In this document: positions 8,318 through 16,610 of the stretch, in pieces
Layout: each line of letters opens with the position of its first letter
Position numbering within the stretch: the stretch's first letter is position 1
Assembly: GCF_009664835.1 (NCBI RefSeq)
Contig: NZ_CP045929.1
Span: 4,712,001-4,776,000 of the forward strand
Length of the DNA stretch: 64,000 bases
Reading direction: 5' to 3'
DNA from: Allosaccharopolyspora coralli
GTDB lineage: Bacteria > Actinomycetota > Actinomycetes > Mycobacteriales > Pseudonocardiaceae
The notes under the pieces: generated by a model
Seen by the model: only the letters and a program-made list of their open reading frames with translations
Told to the model about the DNA's origin: nothing
The model's database searches: none
Made by a program: the position numbers and the translations under genes

Positions 8318-8433
8318 GTCGCCCCTTCCGACCATCGGCTTGCCGCGAGCGTACTGCTCGCGCGGATCCAGCGCCGCACCAACGCAGATCACCCCGCACC
8401 CTTCAGATGTCCTAGCGGAATGAGCCATCGTCT

Positions 8434-8525
8434 CTTGTCAGCGCGGAGCCGCTGAGCACTCACCACGTACGCAACCCGACCACCCGCCACCCGACCCACC
8501 CGAACCAACCAGCCCGCCCACCCCG
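8434..8525. repeat. C-type 3' element at the response-regulator end
   Basis: Read in the sense of the adjacent minus-strand gene, a G/T-rich run (TTCGGGTGGGTCGGGTGGCGG) follows about 25 nt after the stop. It continues into a CGGGTGGTCGGG...ACGTGGTGA segment and a hairpin CAGCGGCTCCGCGCTG ending in ACAAGA. The same tail module lies next to element A5 (57607-57660). It shares the leader with family A but lacks the large hairpin. Confidence 0.6.
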
Positions 8526-8531
8526 TGAGCC

Positions 8532-9188
8532 TCATTCGTGGCCCGGGCGGACGAGGCCGGTTTCGTAAGCTAGGACGACGGCCTGCACCCGGTCCCGCAG
8601 GTCCAGTTTGGACAGGATCCGGCCGATGTGGGTCTTGATCGTCGCCTCGGACAGGAACAGCTTGCCGGCGAGCTCGGTGTTCGAGAGCCCCTTCGCCACC
8701 AGTATCAGCACCTCGCGTTCGCGCTCGGTGAGCACGTCGAGCACCGAGGCGTCCCGCAACCGGCCGGCCGAGTCACCGAGGAACCGGTCCAACAGCCTGC
8801 GCGTCACGCTCGGCGACACCACGGCGTCCCCACTGGCCACCGACTGCACCGCCGCGACGAGGTCAGCGGGCGGCGTGTCCTTGAGCAGGAACCCGCTCGC
8901 CCCGCCCCGCAAGGCGGCGAGCGCGTACTCGTCGAGGTCGAACGTCGTCATGACCAGCACTTTCGCGGTCTCGTCCGCGACGATCCTGCGGGTCGCCTCG
9001 ACCCCGTCCAGCACCGGCATCCGCACGTCCATGAGGACCACGTCCGGGCGCAGCTCCTCCGCGAGCGTGACCGCCCGCTCGCCGTTCTCCGCCTCGCCGA
9101 CGACGTCGAGCCCGTCCTGCGAGTCGAGCACCATTCGGAATCCCATGCGCATGAGTTCCTGGTCGTCGACGAGCATCACCCGAACCAT
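8532..9188 (-). CDS. Two-component response regulator, NarL/LuxR family
   Basis: DNA-binding response regulator of 218 residues. Seen: acidic pocket VDDQ near 8-11, phosphoacceptor Asp54 in VVLMDVRMP, Thr in VMTTFD, Lys in FLLKDT, then a LuxR-type helix-turn-helix from about 150 (LTEREREVLILVAKGLSN, LSEATIKTHIGRILSKL). It follows the sensor-kinase gene by about 30 bp on the same strand, so the two form a cognate system. The target is unknown; no transporter is adjacent. Its 3' end carries a C-type element. Confidence 0.95.
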   Translation of the reverse strand: MVRVMLVDDQELMRMGFRMVLDSQDGLDVVGEAENGERAVTLAEELRPDVVLMDVRMPVLDGVEATRRIVADETAKVLVMTTFDLDEYALAALRGGASGFLLKDTPPADLVAAVQSVASGDAVVSPSVTRRLLDRFLGDSAGRLRDASVLDVLTEREREVLILVAKGLSNTELAGKLFLSEATIKTHIGRILSKLDLRDRVQAVVLAYETGLVRPGHE

Positions 9189-9217
9189 CGGCTCACCCTA
9201 TTTCGCCTGTCCGGGCC

Positions 9218-10396
9218 TCACCCGGATGCCACACGCACGCCGTCGAGCGGGAGCACCGCGTGCACGCGCCAGCCACCCTCGTCGGCCGGGCCCGCCTCGA
9301 GCGTTCCGCCGTAGACCGTGGCGCGCTCCCGCATCCCGATGAGGCCGTGGCCACCCGAGCCGTCCTCCGCCGCGCGGCGGGTTCCGTCGTCGAGGACCTG
9401 GACGTCGATGCGGTGGCCGTCGTTGCGGACGATCACCGAGGCGCTCGCCGCCCGGCCCGCGTGCCGCAACGCGTTGGTCAGCGACTCCTGCACGATTCGG
9501 TAAATGCTCAACCCGAGACCGGTCGGCAGGTCGTCGAGCTCGCCGTCGACCTCGACGGTCACCGGCAGACCGAGCGAACGCACCCGGTCGGCGAGCTCAC
9601 GCACCCCGGCGGCGTTCGGCTGCGGACTGCGGCTCTCACCCGGCTCTTCGGAATTGCGCAGGACCGCGAGCAGGTGGCGCAGTTCGGCCAGCGCCGCACG
9701 CCCGGTGTCGCCGATCGTCGTCATCGCCTGCTCGGCCAGTTCCGGCTTCTTGCGCAGTGAATAGGTGGCGCCGTCGGCCTGGGTAACCATGACACTCACC
9801 GAGTGCGCGAGGACGTCGTGCAGCTCGCGAGCGATCCTGTTGCGTTCCTCGGCAACGGCGATCCGCGCCTGTTGGTCCCGCTCGAATTCGACCGCACGGA
9901 GCCGCTGTTCCACCGCCTCGTGGTGTGCGCGGCGAGCACCGACGAACTCACCGAGCACCCAGCACACCGCGAAGAACAGGATGCCCATGGCGACACCGAC
10001 GGGAATGGCTCCACGTGCCTGTTCCGGCGTGTGCAGGATGAGCTTCGCCGGATACAGGACGAGCAATGCCGCGACGTAGGACGCACCACCGATCCGGCCG
10101 TGCCGGGAGACCAGTGTGTACAGGAACACGGCCACGGCGATGTCGGCGGCGAGCCGGACCGTGTTGCCGAAGGTCACGATGCTCAGCGCATATCCGGCGA
10201 GTACCACGTACGCGGCGGGGACCGTCGCGGTACGCCGCACGACCATCGGCACCACGAGCAGTGCGGTGACCAGGAAGAACCAGAAAGGCGAGCGCGCGTG
10301 GGCCGACAGGACCACCTCGAGGAACAACAACAGCAGCGCGAGGGCGCTGTCCCCGGCGATCGGACGGGACCGCAACCACAGGCTGAGTCTCTGCAC
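9218..10396 (-). CDS. Sensor histidine kinase, HisKA_3 (NarX/DesK-like)
   Basis: Membrane sensor kinase of 392 residues. The first 150 residues hold about five hydrophobic segments with almost no extracellular domain, so it probably senses membrane state or an intramembrane ligand. Seen: the dimerisation/phosphoacceptor block AEERNRIARELHDVLAHSV with the His at about 193, and the HATPase_c N-box-like RIVQESLTNALRHA, then DDGTRR and GGHGLIGMRERA. It lies upstream of its response regulator in one operon. Confidence 0.94.
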   Translation of the reverse strand: MQRLSLWLRSRPIAGDSALALLLLFLEVVLSAHARSPFWFFLVTALLVVPMVVRRTATVPAAYVVLAGYALSIVTFGNTVRLAADIAVAVFLYTLVSRHGRIGGASYVAALLVLYPAKLILHTPEQARGAIPVGVAMGILFFAVCWVLGEFVGARRAHHEAVEQRLRAVEFERDQQARIAVAEERNRIARELHDVLAHSVSVMVTQADGATYSLRKKPELAEQAMTTIGDTGRAALAELRHLLAVLRNSEEPGESRSPQPNAAGVRELADRVRSLGLPVTVEVDGELDDLPTGLGLSIYRIVQESLTNALRHAGRAASASVIVRNDGHRIDVQVLDDGTRRAAEDGSGGHGLIGMRERATVYGGTLEAGPADEGGWRVHAVLPLDGVRVASG

Positions 10397-10769
10397 GTCA
10401 CGAGCCTACGGGCCCGCTCGTGCCAGGGCGTCATCCCGAGGGGGTCAGCCCACTCCGACCGAGGTCGTAGGCAGTGACCCGGGGAGGCTCACTTCGCGGG
10501 CGAACCACTCCCTTCTTGTCAGCGGCGGCCCCGGCCTGGCGAGCGACAACCTGCAACGCCGGAGCTTCTCATCGTGCTCGGGCCGAGCACGCGAGACCAT
10601 GCCCTGACGGGCATCAGAACCAGAGCACAGACAGGCTCTCAGCGCCCTCCTTCCGAGGACAGCGTTTTCGCAGCGTAGGCCGCTACTCAAGAAACCGATC
10701 CCGCAGCGAGGAGGGCGCTGATGTTCCGCCACCCGACCACCCACTCGGACCAACCCGCACACCCTGACG
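10397..10769. other. Intergenic region between a membrane-protein gene and the kinase gene
   Basis: No gene is visible. The right part holds element A1. The middle carries two extra hairpins (GTGCTCGGGCCGAGCAC at 10574-10590 and ATGCCCTGACGGGCAT at 10599-10614). A truncated C-like tail word (CTTGTCAGCGGCG) occurs near 10514. The kinase promoter must lie in the left part; no clear consensus was found. Confidence 0.6.
10637..10766. repeat. Structured 3' element A1
   Basis: Large inverted repeat: outer arms CAGCGCCCTCC (10640-10650) and GGAGGGCGCTG (10710-10720), a second stem CGTTTTC/GAAACCG (with a G-U pair), and an inner GTAG/CTAC hairpin. The G-rich leader (plus-strand CCACCCGACCACCCA...) ends 4 nt before the stop codon of the minus-strand membrane-protein gene. 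The first arm is slightly degenerate (TTCC instead of TCGC). Confidence 0.8.
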
Positions 10770-11192
10770 TCAGGTACCGCGCTCGACGATGTCGTCGGTC
10801 TCCTCGTGCCCATTCATCCGAGCCTCGTTGCGCGCGACCAGCTCTTCCTGCATGCGTTGCTGGCGCTGACGGTTCCGGATGCGCACCAGCACCCAGATCG
10901 TCACTCCGTGTGCCACGGCCAGGATCAGCAGCATCACCCCGGTTCGGGCGACCACCGTCTCCAGTGCGGTGTCCCTGGTGAGGTCGATCGTCGAGATCAA
11001 CGCCAGGATGCCCAGGACCGAGAAATGAAACAGGACGGTGACCAGTCGGTTCACCGAATCGGCGACATCCTTGTCCGGATAGACCTCTTCGAGGTAAGTC
11101 CGGCCGGACCGTTGGATCAGCCGGCCGTCGATGAACACGAGCGCCACGCCGACGATCAGGAACGTGATGTACGAGCCCATACCCGGTTCCAT
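10770..11192 (-). CDS. Small integral membrane protein, unknown function
   Basis: About 140 residues with three hydrophobic segments: near 5-20 (YITFLIVGVALVFI), 50-70 (VTVLFHFSVLGILALIS) and 82-105 (TGVMLLILAVAHGVTIWVL). A charged cytoplasmic tail rich in Arg/Gln/Glu follows and ends DDIVERGT. The ATG at 11192 follows a GGAAGGAC site; a longer frame to 11318 is Arg/Pro-rich and unlikely. It is divergent from the dynamin operon and shares its promoter region. I do not recognise a named family. Confidence 0.75.
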   Translation of the reverse strand: MEPGMGSYITFLIVGVALVFIDGRLIQRSGRTYLEEVYPDKDVADSVNRLVTVLFHFSVLGILALISTIDLTRDTALETVVARTGVMLLILAVAHGVTIWVLVRIRNRQRQQRMQEELVARNEARMNGHEETDDIVERGT

Positions 11193-11461
11193 CGCCACAC
11201 ACGTCCTTCCGCGGCACCGCGACGGGCCGCACGCTCGGGGGCGGGCACTGTCCTCACGTCCCATCGTTACCCAGCGCAGTGGATCAGTAAACTCTCCGGT
11301 AGAGCGAACTTCGTCCACCCGCGGTGATCAACGCGGTTCACTCGGTCACCTGAGCGGGCACACGCGGTGCGGACCGTCCACTCCGGCGCGTCGCCGTGAC
11401 AGGATGTGGTCCCCGGCGGCTCGGCCGCCGCAGCCCAGGTCTTGAGGTGAAGGATCGGCCG

Positions 11462-13006
11462 TTGGACACCGGAGCGCACCAGCACTGGCCCGGACCGCTC
11501 TCGGCGGCCGTCGCCCAGCTGTGCACCGGATTGCAGCCGCAGGTCTGCGAGGGGACGGCCGAGGGGTTCCGCGAGGTCCTGCGCCGATTGGGTGCGCCGT
11601 TGCAGGTCGCCGTGGCCGGGCGGCTCAAGTCCGGCAAGTCGACGCTGGTGAACGCGCTGATCGGGCGCCGGGTCGCGCCGACCGGCGTCGGCGAGTGCAC
11701 CCGCCTGGTGACCCGCTTCCAATACGGCACGGTCGACCGGGTCGAGGTGATCCACCGCGACGGCAGCGCCCGGGTCGTCGCTTTCGACGCCGACGGCGCG
11801 ATCCCGGCCGAGCTCGGTGTGCCGATCGAGGAGATCTCGCACCTCGAGGCCTATCTGACGAACGCGGTGCTCGCCGACCTCACCGTCGTCGACACTCCCG
11901 GCCTCGGCTCGCTGGACGCCGCGTCGGTGGCGCGCACCGAACGGGTACTCGGCACCCGTGCCGCCGACGCGGACCCGGCCGAACTCGATCCGGTCTCACG
12001 AAGTGCCGTCGCCGGAGCGGAGGCCGTGCTCTACGTCGTCACCCAAGGCGTGCGCGCCGACGACCACCAGGCGCTGACGTCGTTCACCACGGCGACCGCG
12101 AGTCGCGAGGCCGGGCCGGTGAACGCGATCGCCGTGCTCAACAAGGCGGACACGGTCGAACCCGGCTCCGTCGAGGATTCCGGCGGGGACGTGTGGAAGG
12201 CGGCCTCCGTCCTGGCGGGCAGACAGTTCGAGGTGCTCACCCCCCGCGTCGCCGACGTGCTGCCGGTGGTCGGACTGCTCGCCGAGACCTCCGAGAGCGG
12301 CCGGTTCACCTCCGCCGACGCCGACGCCCTGCGCACACTCGCCGCACTCGACGACACCGACCGCGAGACCATGCTCATGTCCTCGGATCTGTTCACCGCG
12401 TGGGACTGCGAGCTGCCCGTGAGCACCCGGGCCGGCCTGTTGGAACGCCTCGACCTGCACGGCATCCGGTGTGCGCTCGACGCCATCGCCGCCGACCCGG
12501 ACGTCGCCACGGGTGTCCTTCGCCGGAAACTGCTGGACTCGTCCGGGCTCCGCCACGTGCGCGAGAGGCTCGACGGCGTGTTCCGCGCACGGGCGGACGG
12601 GATCAAAGCCGCCGCCGGACTCGCCTCGGTCACGGCCCTCGCGCACGCTTCCGATGAACCGGGCGAGCGGCAGCGGGTGCACGACGCGATCGAGGTGCTG
12701 CTGGCGCGCCCGGAAGCCCACCAACTGCGGCTACTGGAGGCGTTGACGCTGATCACCTCGGGTGCGGTCCAGCTGCCGTCCGACCTGGCCGACGAAGTGC
12801 TGCGGGTCGGCGGCAGCGCCGATGCGGCCGAGCAGCTCGGGCTCAGCGGCCGTCCGCACGCCCAGCTCGTCTCCTACGCGCTGGAGCGGGCGGGCTGGTG
12901 GCGGTCGTTCTCCTCGTTCGGCGCGACCCCGGCACAGAGCCGCATCGCCGACGTCGTGCACCGCGCGTACTTCTTGATCTGGCAGCAGCTGACCGGCAGG
13001 GCATGA
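11462..13006 (+). CDS. Dynamin-like GTPase (IniA-type), first of two
   Basis: A 514-residue bacterial dynamin-like protein. Seen: P-loop GRLKSGKST near 53-61, switch I Thr in GVGECT, G3 DTPG in VVDTPGLGSLD, and G4 as NKAD in IAVLNKADTV. The rest is alpha-helical with Leu/Ala-rich segments and no clear transmembrane helix. The TTG at 11462 is chosen because an AAGGA site sits 7 nt upstream; GTG at 11447 or 11396 are alternatives. It overlaps the next gene by 4 bp. Mycobacterial IniA/IniC are the nearest known arrangement and act in membrane fission/repair; that function here is inferred. Confidence 0.88.
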   Translation: MDTGAHQHWPGPLSAAVAQLCTGLQPQVCEGTAEGFREVLRRLGAPLQVAVAGRLKSGKSTLVNALIGRRVAPTGVGECTRLVTRFQYGTVDRVEVIHRDGSARVVAFDADGAIPAELGVPIEEISHLEAYLTNAVLADLTVVDTPGLGSLDAASVARTERVLGTRAADADPAELDPVSRSAVAGAEAVLYVVTQGVRADDHQALTSFTTATASREAGPVNAIAVLNKADTVEPGSVEDSGGDVWKAASVLAGRQFEVLTPRVADVLPVVGLLAETSESGRFTSADADALRTLAALDDTDRETMLMSSDLFTAWDCELPVSTRAGLLERLDLHGIRCALDAIAADPDVATGVLRRKLLDSSGLRHVRERLDGVFRARADGIKAAAGLASVTALAHASDEPGERQRVHDAIEVLLARPEAHQLRLLEALTLITSGAVQLPSDLADEVLRVGGSADAAEQLGLSGRPHAQLVSYALERAGWWRSFSSFGATPAQSRIADVVHRAYFLIWQQLTGRA

Positions 13007-13455
13007 TCGTGGGCACGACTTCACCCGACCCGGGAACCGGGCTCGACTCCGGCACGTCCGAAGCGGCGACGGAGCCCGCGACGACGGACGGCTCCGGAAG
13101 CGAGTCGGATGCGGGAGCGGACATGACACCGGCCACCGGGACCGATGCGTTGAGCCTCGCGCTCTCCGAACGGTCCGCGCTCATCGAACTGTGCCTCTAT
13201 GCCCTCGATCGGGCGAAAAGTCCCGGCGTGGTGGAACGCCTCGCCGAGGGCTTCGACCACGTCGGCGTCGTGTCGCTGCGCCCCGACGGCGAGCGGTTCG
13301 ACCCCGCGCTACACGAAGCCGCAGGCACCGTGCCCACCGATGATCCGGAGCTCGACGGGCTCATCGCCGCGACCGAGACGCTCGGTTTCGTCGACCGCGA
13401 TCGCCTGCTGCGCCCGCCGGTCGTTCTCGTCCACCAGCTGCGAGCCGCGCCATGA
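13003..13455 (+). CDS. GrpE-like small protein between the dynamin genes
   Basis: A 150-residue protein. The first 50 residues are Ser/Thr/Gly/Asp-rich and disordered-looking. The rest resembles a degenerate GrpE: a helical segment LIELCLYALDRAKSPGVVERLAEGFDHVGV followed by a C-terminal beta-like segment ending LGFVDRDRLLRPPVVLVHQLR, reminiscent of the GrpE head. GrpE is the nucleotide-exchange factor of Hsp70; no Hsp70 gene lies within this operon. ATGA overlaps at both ends couple it to both GTPases. The GrpE assignment is tentative. Confidence 0.65.
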   Translation: MIVGTTSPDPGTGLDSGTSEAATEPATTDGSGSESDAGADMTPATGTDALSLALSERSALIELCLYALDRAKSPGVVERLAEGFDHVGVVSLRPDGERFDPALHEAAGTVPTDDPELDGLIAATETLGFVDRDRLLRPPVVLVHQLRAAP

Positions 13456-15356
13456 CCACGGCCCGCGAGGTTCCCGCCGCAGGGACGCCGTTGCCCGCGC
13501 TGGTCAAACAGACCCGCGACTCGTTGCTCGGGCTGGTGCGCGAAGCCGACCCGGCGCGCGCCGACCGGGTCGAACAGGTGCGGCTGGACCGCCCCCGGCG
13601 GCCGGGTGTGGTGGTGGTCGGTGAAACCAACCGCGGCAAGAGCTCGCTGGTCAACGCGCTGCTCGACCGACCAGGACTGTCCCCTGTGGACGCAGATGTG
13701 GCGACGGCGACGTACCTGGTGTTCGAGCACGCCGAACAGTGGGCGGGCCACGCCTGCTACCCGGGCGCACAGGAACGGGTGCCGCTCGACCTCACCGAGC
13801 TGAGGAACTGGGTCTGCCCGTCGGCTCCGCTGCCGGAAGGCAGGCTCCCACCGCGCCACGTGCAGGTCGACGCACCGCTGCCCGCGCTGGAGCAGCTCAC
13901 GCTGGTGGACACGCCCGGCGTCGGCGGACTGGACTCCCTGCACGGCGAACTCGCGCTGGAAGCCGCGTCCTCGGCGACGGCACTGCTGTTCGTCGTGGAC
14001 GCCTCCGCCCCGTTCAGCCGTGGCGAACTCGATTTCCTGCACCGCGTCGGAGACAAGGTGGAGACGGTGGTCTTCGCCCTCACCAAGACCGATCAGCACC
14101 GAGGCTGGCGCGAGGTGCTCGAAGCCGACCGGGCGCTGCTCGCCGAGCACGCCCCGCGCTTCGCCGACGTGCCGATCCACCCGGTGTCCGCGCTGCTGCA
14201 CGAACGGGCGGGCAGAGCGGAAGCAACGAGCAGGGCGGAAAGAACGGGCTCGGCAGAACGGTCGCCGGGCGAGCGGGCGGCAGAACTACTGCGGGAGCAG
14301 TCCGGCGTCACCGAACTGCGCTCGGCGCTCGACCAGCTCGTCGGCGGACGAGCGGCGATGCTCGGCGAAGCGAACCTGATGCGCGCCCTGTCCACCGTGC
14401 TCGGCGAGCTCGCCGCCGAACTCGACCAGCAGCAGCGGGCGCTGAGCGTCGGCGAAGCCGAGGCCGAAACGCTACGGGCACGCCGCGACGAACTCGCCAC
14501 CGCGCGGCGCTCCTCCACCCGAGGCTGGCAGGTGCGTCTACGGGGGGAGGTGCAGCGCACCCGAGTCGAGGCAGGGCACGACGTCACCCGGCAGATGCGG
14601 GAAGTGCAGAACTGGTTCCGGCGCGCGATCGACACGGCCGACCGCGCCCAGCTCGCCGCACTGCCCGCGCACGTCGACGCGGCGCTGCAACTCGTCTCGT
14701 CCCGGGTGGCGGACGCGCTCTCCGAGCGGCTGCGGCGGGTCGCCGAGACAGCGCTGGCGGAACTGTTCTCCGCGGAAGAACTCGACGTGATCCGAGGCCA
14801 GATCGCCCGCGGCGCACAGAACCCGGTGGCGCTGCGACCGCCGGACAAGCGACCGCCCACCGCCGAGGACAAGTTGCTCGTGTTCATGGGTGTCTCCGGC
14901 GGGCTCGGCGTGGGGCGCGCGGCCGCGATGCCGCTGGCAGGGCTCGGAGTCGCGGCGCTGAACCCCGTCGTGCTGCCGGTGACGATCGTGCTCGGACTCG
15001 GCGCGGGCTGGTGGATGGCCCGCACCCGCAAGCACGTCGCCGACAAACAGCACCTCAAGCAGTGGCTCACCGAGGCGATCGCCGACGCCCGCTCCACCCT
15101 CGACCAGCTCGTCTCCGAGCAACTCATCGACGCCGAACAACAGCTCGCGCTGGCCATGGACGAGGCGTTGAGCAGACGGATCGAGGCGATCGAGACGGAG
15201 CTGCGGGGCGTCGACAAGGCGCTGAAGATGGGGGCCGCCGAGCGCACCAAGGAGCTGCAGACGGTGAACCGGCGGCTCGGCGAGGCGAAAGCGGGGCGGG
15301 AGCAGGCCGAGCAGCTTCTCGCCCGCATCCGCAGCCTCCGCGACCGCGCACCCTGA
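13452..15356 (+). CDS. Dynamin-like GTPase (IniC-type), second of two
   Basis: A 634-residue GTPase. Seen: P-loop GETNRGKSS near 57-65, G3 VDTPGVGGLD, and G4 as TKTD. An insertion rich in Arg/Ala/Glu lies near 255-275. A helical stalk follows, then a glycine/alanine-rich hydrophobic stretch near 475-525 (GVGRAAAMPLAGLGVAAL and PVTIVLGLGAGWWMA) that could insert into or span the membrane. Coiled-coil-like helices close the protein. The ATG overlaps the preceding stop by 4 bp. Paired bacterial dynamins usually form hetero-oligomers; that is expected but not shown here. Confidence 0.88.
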   Translation: MTTAREVPAAGTPLPALVKQTRDSLLGLVREADPARADRVEQVRLDRPRRPGVVVVGETNRGKSSLVNALLDRPGLSPVDADVATATYLVFEHAEQWAGHACYPGAQERVPLDLTELRNWVCPSAPLPEGRLPPRHVQVDAPLPALEQLTLVDTPGVGGLDSLHGELALEAASSATALLFVVDASAPFSRGELDFLHRVGDKVETVVFALTKTDQHRGWREVLEADRALLAEHAPRFADVPIHPVSALLHERAGRAEATSRAERTGSAERSPGERAAELLREQSGVTELRSALDQLVGGRAAMLGEANLMRALSTVLGELAAELDQQQRALSVGEAEAETLRARRDELATARRSSTRGWQVRLRGEVQRTRVEAGHDVTRQMREVQNWFRRAIDTADRAQLAALPAHVDAALQLVSSRVADALSERLRRVAETALAELFSAEELDVIRGQIARGAQNPVALRPPDKRPPTAEDKLLVFMGVSGGLGVGRAAAMPLAGLGVAALNPVVLPVTIVLGLGAGWWMARTRKHVADKQHLKQWLTEAIADARSTLDQLVSEQLIDAEQQLALAMDEALSRRIEAIETELRGVDKALKMGAAERTKELQTVNRRLGEAKAGREQAEQLLARIRSLRDRAP

Positions 15357-15467
15357 CCCGCCCCGTGCCGGCGAGGCCCTGGTTCGCGGGAACCGTCGGG
15401 CTCTAGGCTGCGTCGCAGGCAGTGGCAGGCTCCGAGCGGGCCGAGAACCCGGGTGAGGGGACCGAGC

Positions 15468-16190
15468 GTGTACATCGAGGAGACCGGCGCCGGGGACGGG
15501 GACATCAAGGTCACCGTCGAGGGCGAGGAGTACGCCGCCGAGGCCAACTACGACCTCGACGGCGACTGTGTCGACGAGACGATCGCGGTGATGACCGACG
15601 ACGGATTCGTCGCCTACGTGGACGAGGACGCCGACGGCGCCGCCGACCTCATGCGGACCGTCGACGGCTCCGGCGCCGTGGTCGGCCAGGCCCGATTCGA
15701 CGACGGCAGCGGCGACTGGGTCGCCGAGGAGCCGGGCCAGCAGCCACCGGCTCCCGACCCGCGCCCCGACGACCCGTCCGCCCCGATGGTCGTGGACACC
15801 CCGGAGGGCCAACGGGAGGTCGGACCGGCGACCGAGGACACCGACGGCGACGGCGTCGCCGATACCGCCGTGGTCGACGGGGAGAACGGCACGATGCTGA
15901 TGACCGACCGCGACGGCGACGGCTCAGCGGATCAGGTGGTGCAGCTCGGCCACACCGGCGAGGTCACGGTCTCCGAACACACCGGTCCCGGCCGGTGGAC
16001 GGTCGTGGAGGAAGGTCACCTCGGCCCGGACGGCGCCTTCGTACCGAACCCGGCGACCGGAGCCACCGGCACCGACGACGCGACCTGGACGTTCGACGAG
16101 GAACCGGCCACGCCGATCGTCGCGCCAGGCCTGGGCCATGCTTCCGCCTCACCGGCGACCGATGCCGACGCGGACTCGCTCTGGGGCTGA
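15468..16190 (+). CDS. Asp-rich protein with EF-hand-like calcium motifs (DUF6802-like)
   Basis: A 240-residue acidic protein without signal peptide or membrane segment. It has four D-x-D-x-D-G-type loops: YDLDGDCVDET, VDEDADGAADL, EDTDGDGVADT and TDRDGDGSADQ, in two pairs separated by a Pro-rich linker near residues 85-105. Such loops bind calcium in EF-hand or thrombospondin type-3-like repeats. I believe similar proteins are filed as DUF6802 in this group, from memory. The GTG at 15468 has a GAGGGG site 7 nt upstream; GTG at 15453 is an alternative. It follows the dynamin operon by about 110 bp and may be co-transcribed. Confidence 0.75.
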   Translation: MYIEETGAGDGDIKVTVEGEEYAAEANYDLDGDCVDETIAVMTDDGFVAYVDEDADGAADLMRTVDGSGAVVGQARFDDGSGDWVAEEPGQQPPAPDPRPDDPSAPMVVDTPEGQREVGPATEDTDGDGVADTAVVDGENGTMLMTDRDGDGSADQVVQLGHTGEVTVSEHTGPGRWTVVEEGHLGPDGAFVPNPATGATGTDDATWTFDEEPATPIVAPGLGHASASPATDADADSLWG

Positions 16191-16197
16191 GCCGGAG

Positions 16198-16241
16198 GCG
16201 TGAGCCTTTGTGGTGGCTATAACCACCGAAAAGGCTCACGC
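16198..16241. repeat. Palindrome P2a, likely terminator
   Basis: Arms GCGTGAGCCTTTGTGGTGG and CCACCGAAAAGGCTCACGC around CTATAA begin 7 nt after the stop of the Asp-rich protein. A close relative follows the MerR gene at 38919-38962. The long stem without a U-tract suggests an intrinsic terminator active on either strand. Confidence 0.7.
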
Positions 16242-16610
16242 ATGCCCGGGGGCGCACCCGCACGGCACACGCCCGGTCCATCGAAGCGCCACACGGCCGA
16301 CGCGTGGCCGTCACCTTTCGTTCGCGCCCTGGTCCACTTCGTCGGAAATCATGCGGTGCGGAACGCGCGACACAGAGTGAACTTTTGTCCGGACCACCGT
16401 GTCGAATGTCTTCTGTATCGATTCCCTTATCGTTCTTGTGAGGGAGCCGACAACTCCGATCTCCTTGTGTGGAGCATGTCGCCGTTAACCTCGATGCATC
16501 CCTTGTGACTCGCCCGGCTCCGTCGGGCGAGCGAAGCATTCTCTGACGACGAAGCCGTCGGGCGAACCAGCGGTGAGATGTGGCGCCCACTGTGAAGGAG
16601 ACACGACGCG
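16242..16610. other. PEP carboxykinase upstream region
   Basis: No coding sequence is supported here. Local AT content is higher around 16370-16450 (for example TGTATCGATTCCCTTATCG), which fits promoter DNA for pckG. GAAGGAG at 16593-16599 is the ribosome-binding site. No operator was recognised with confidence. Confidence 0.5.
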
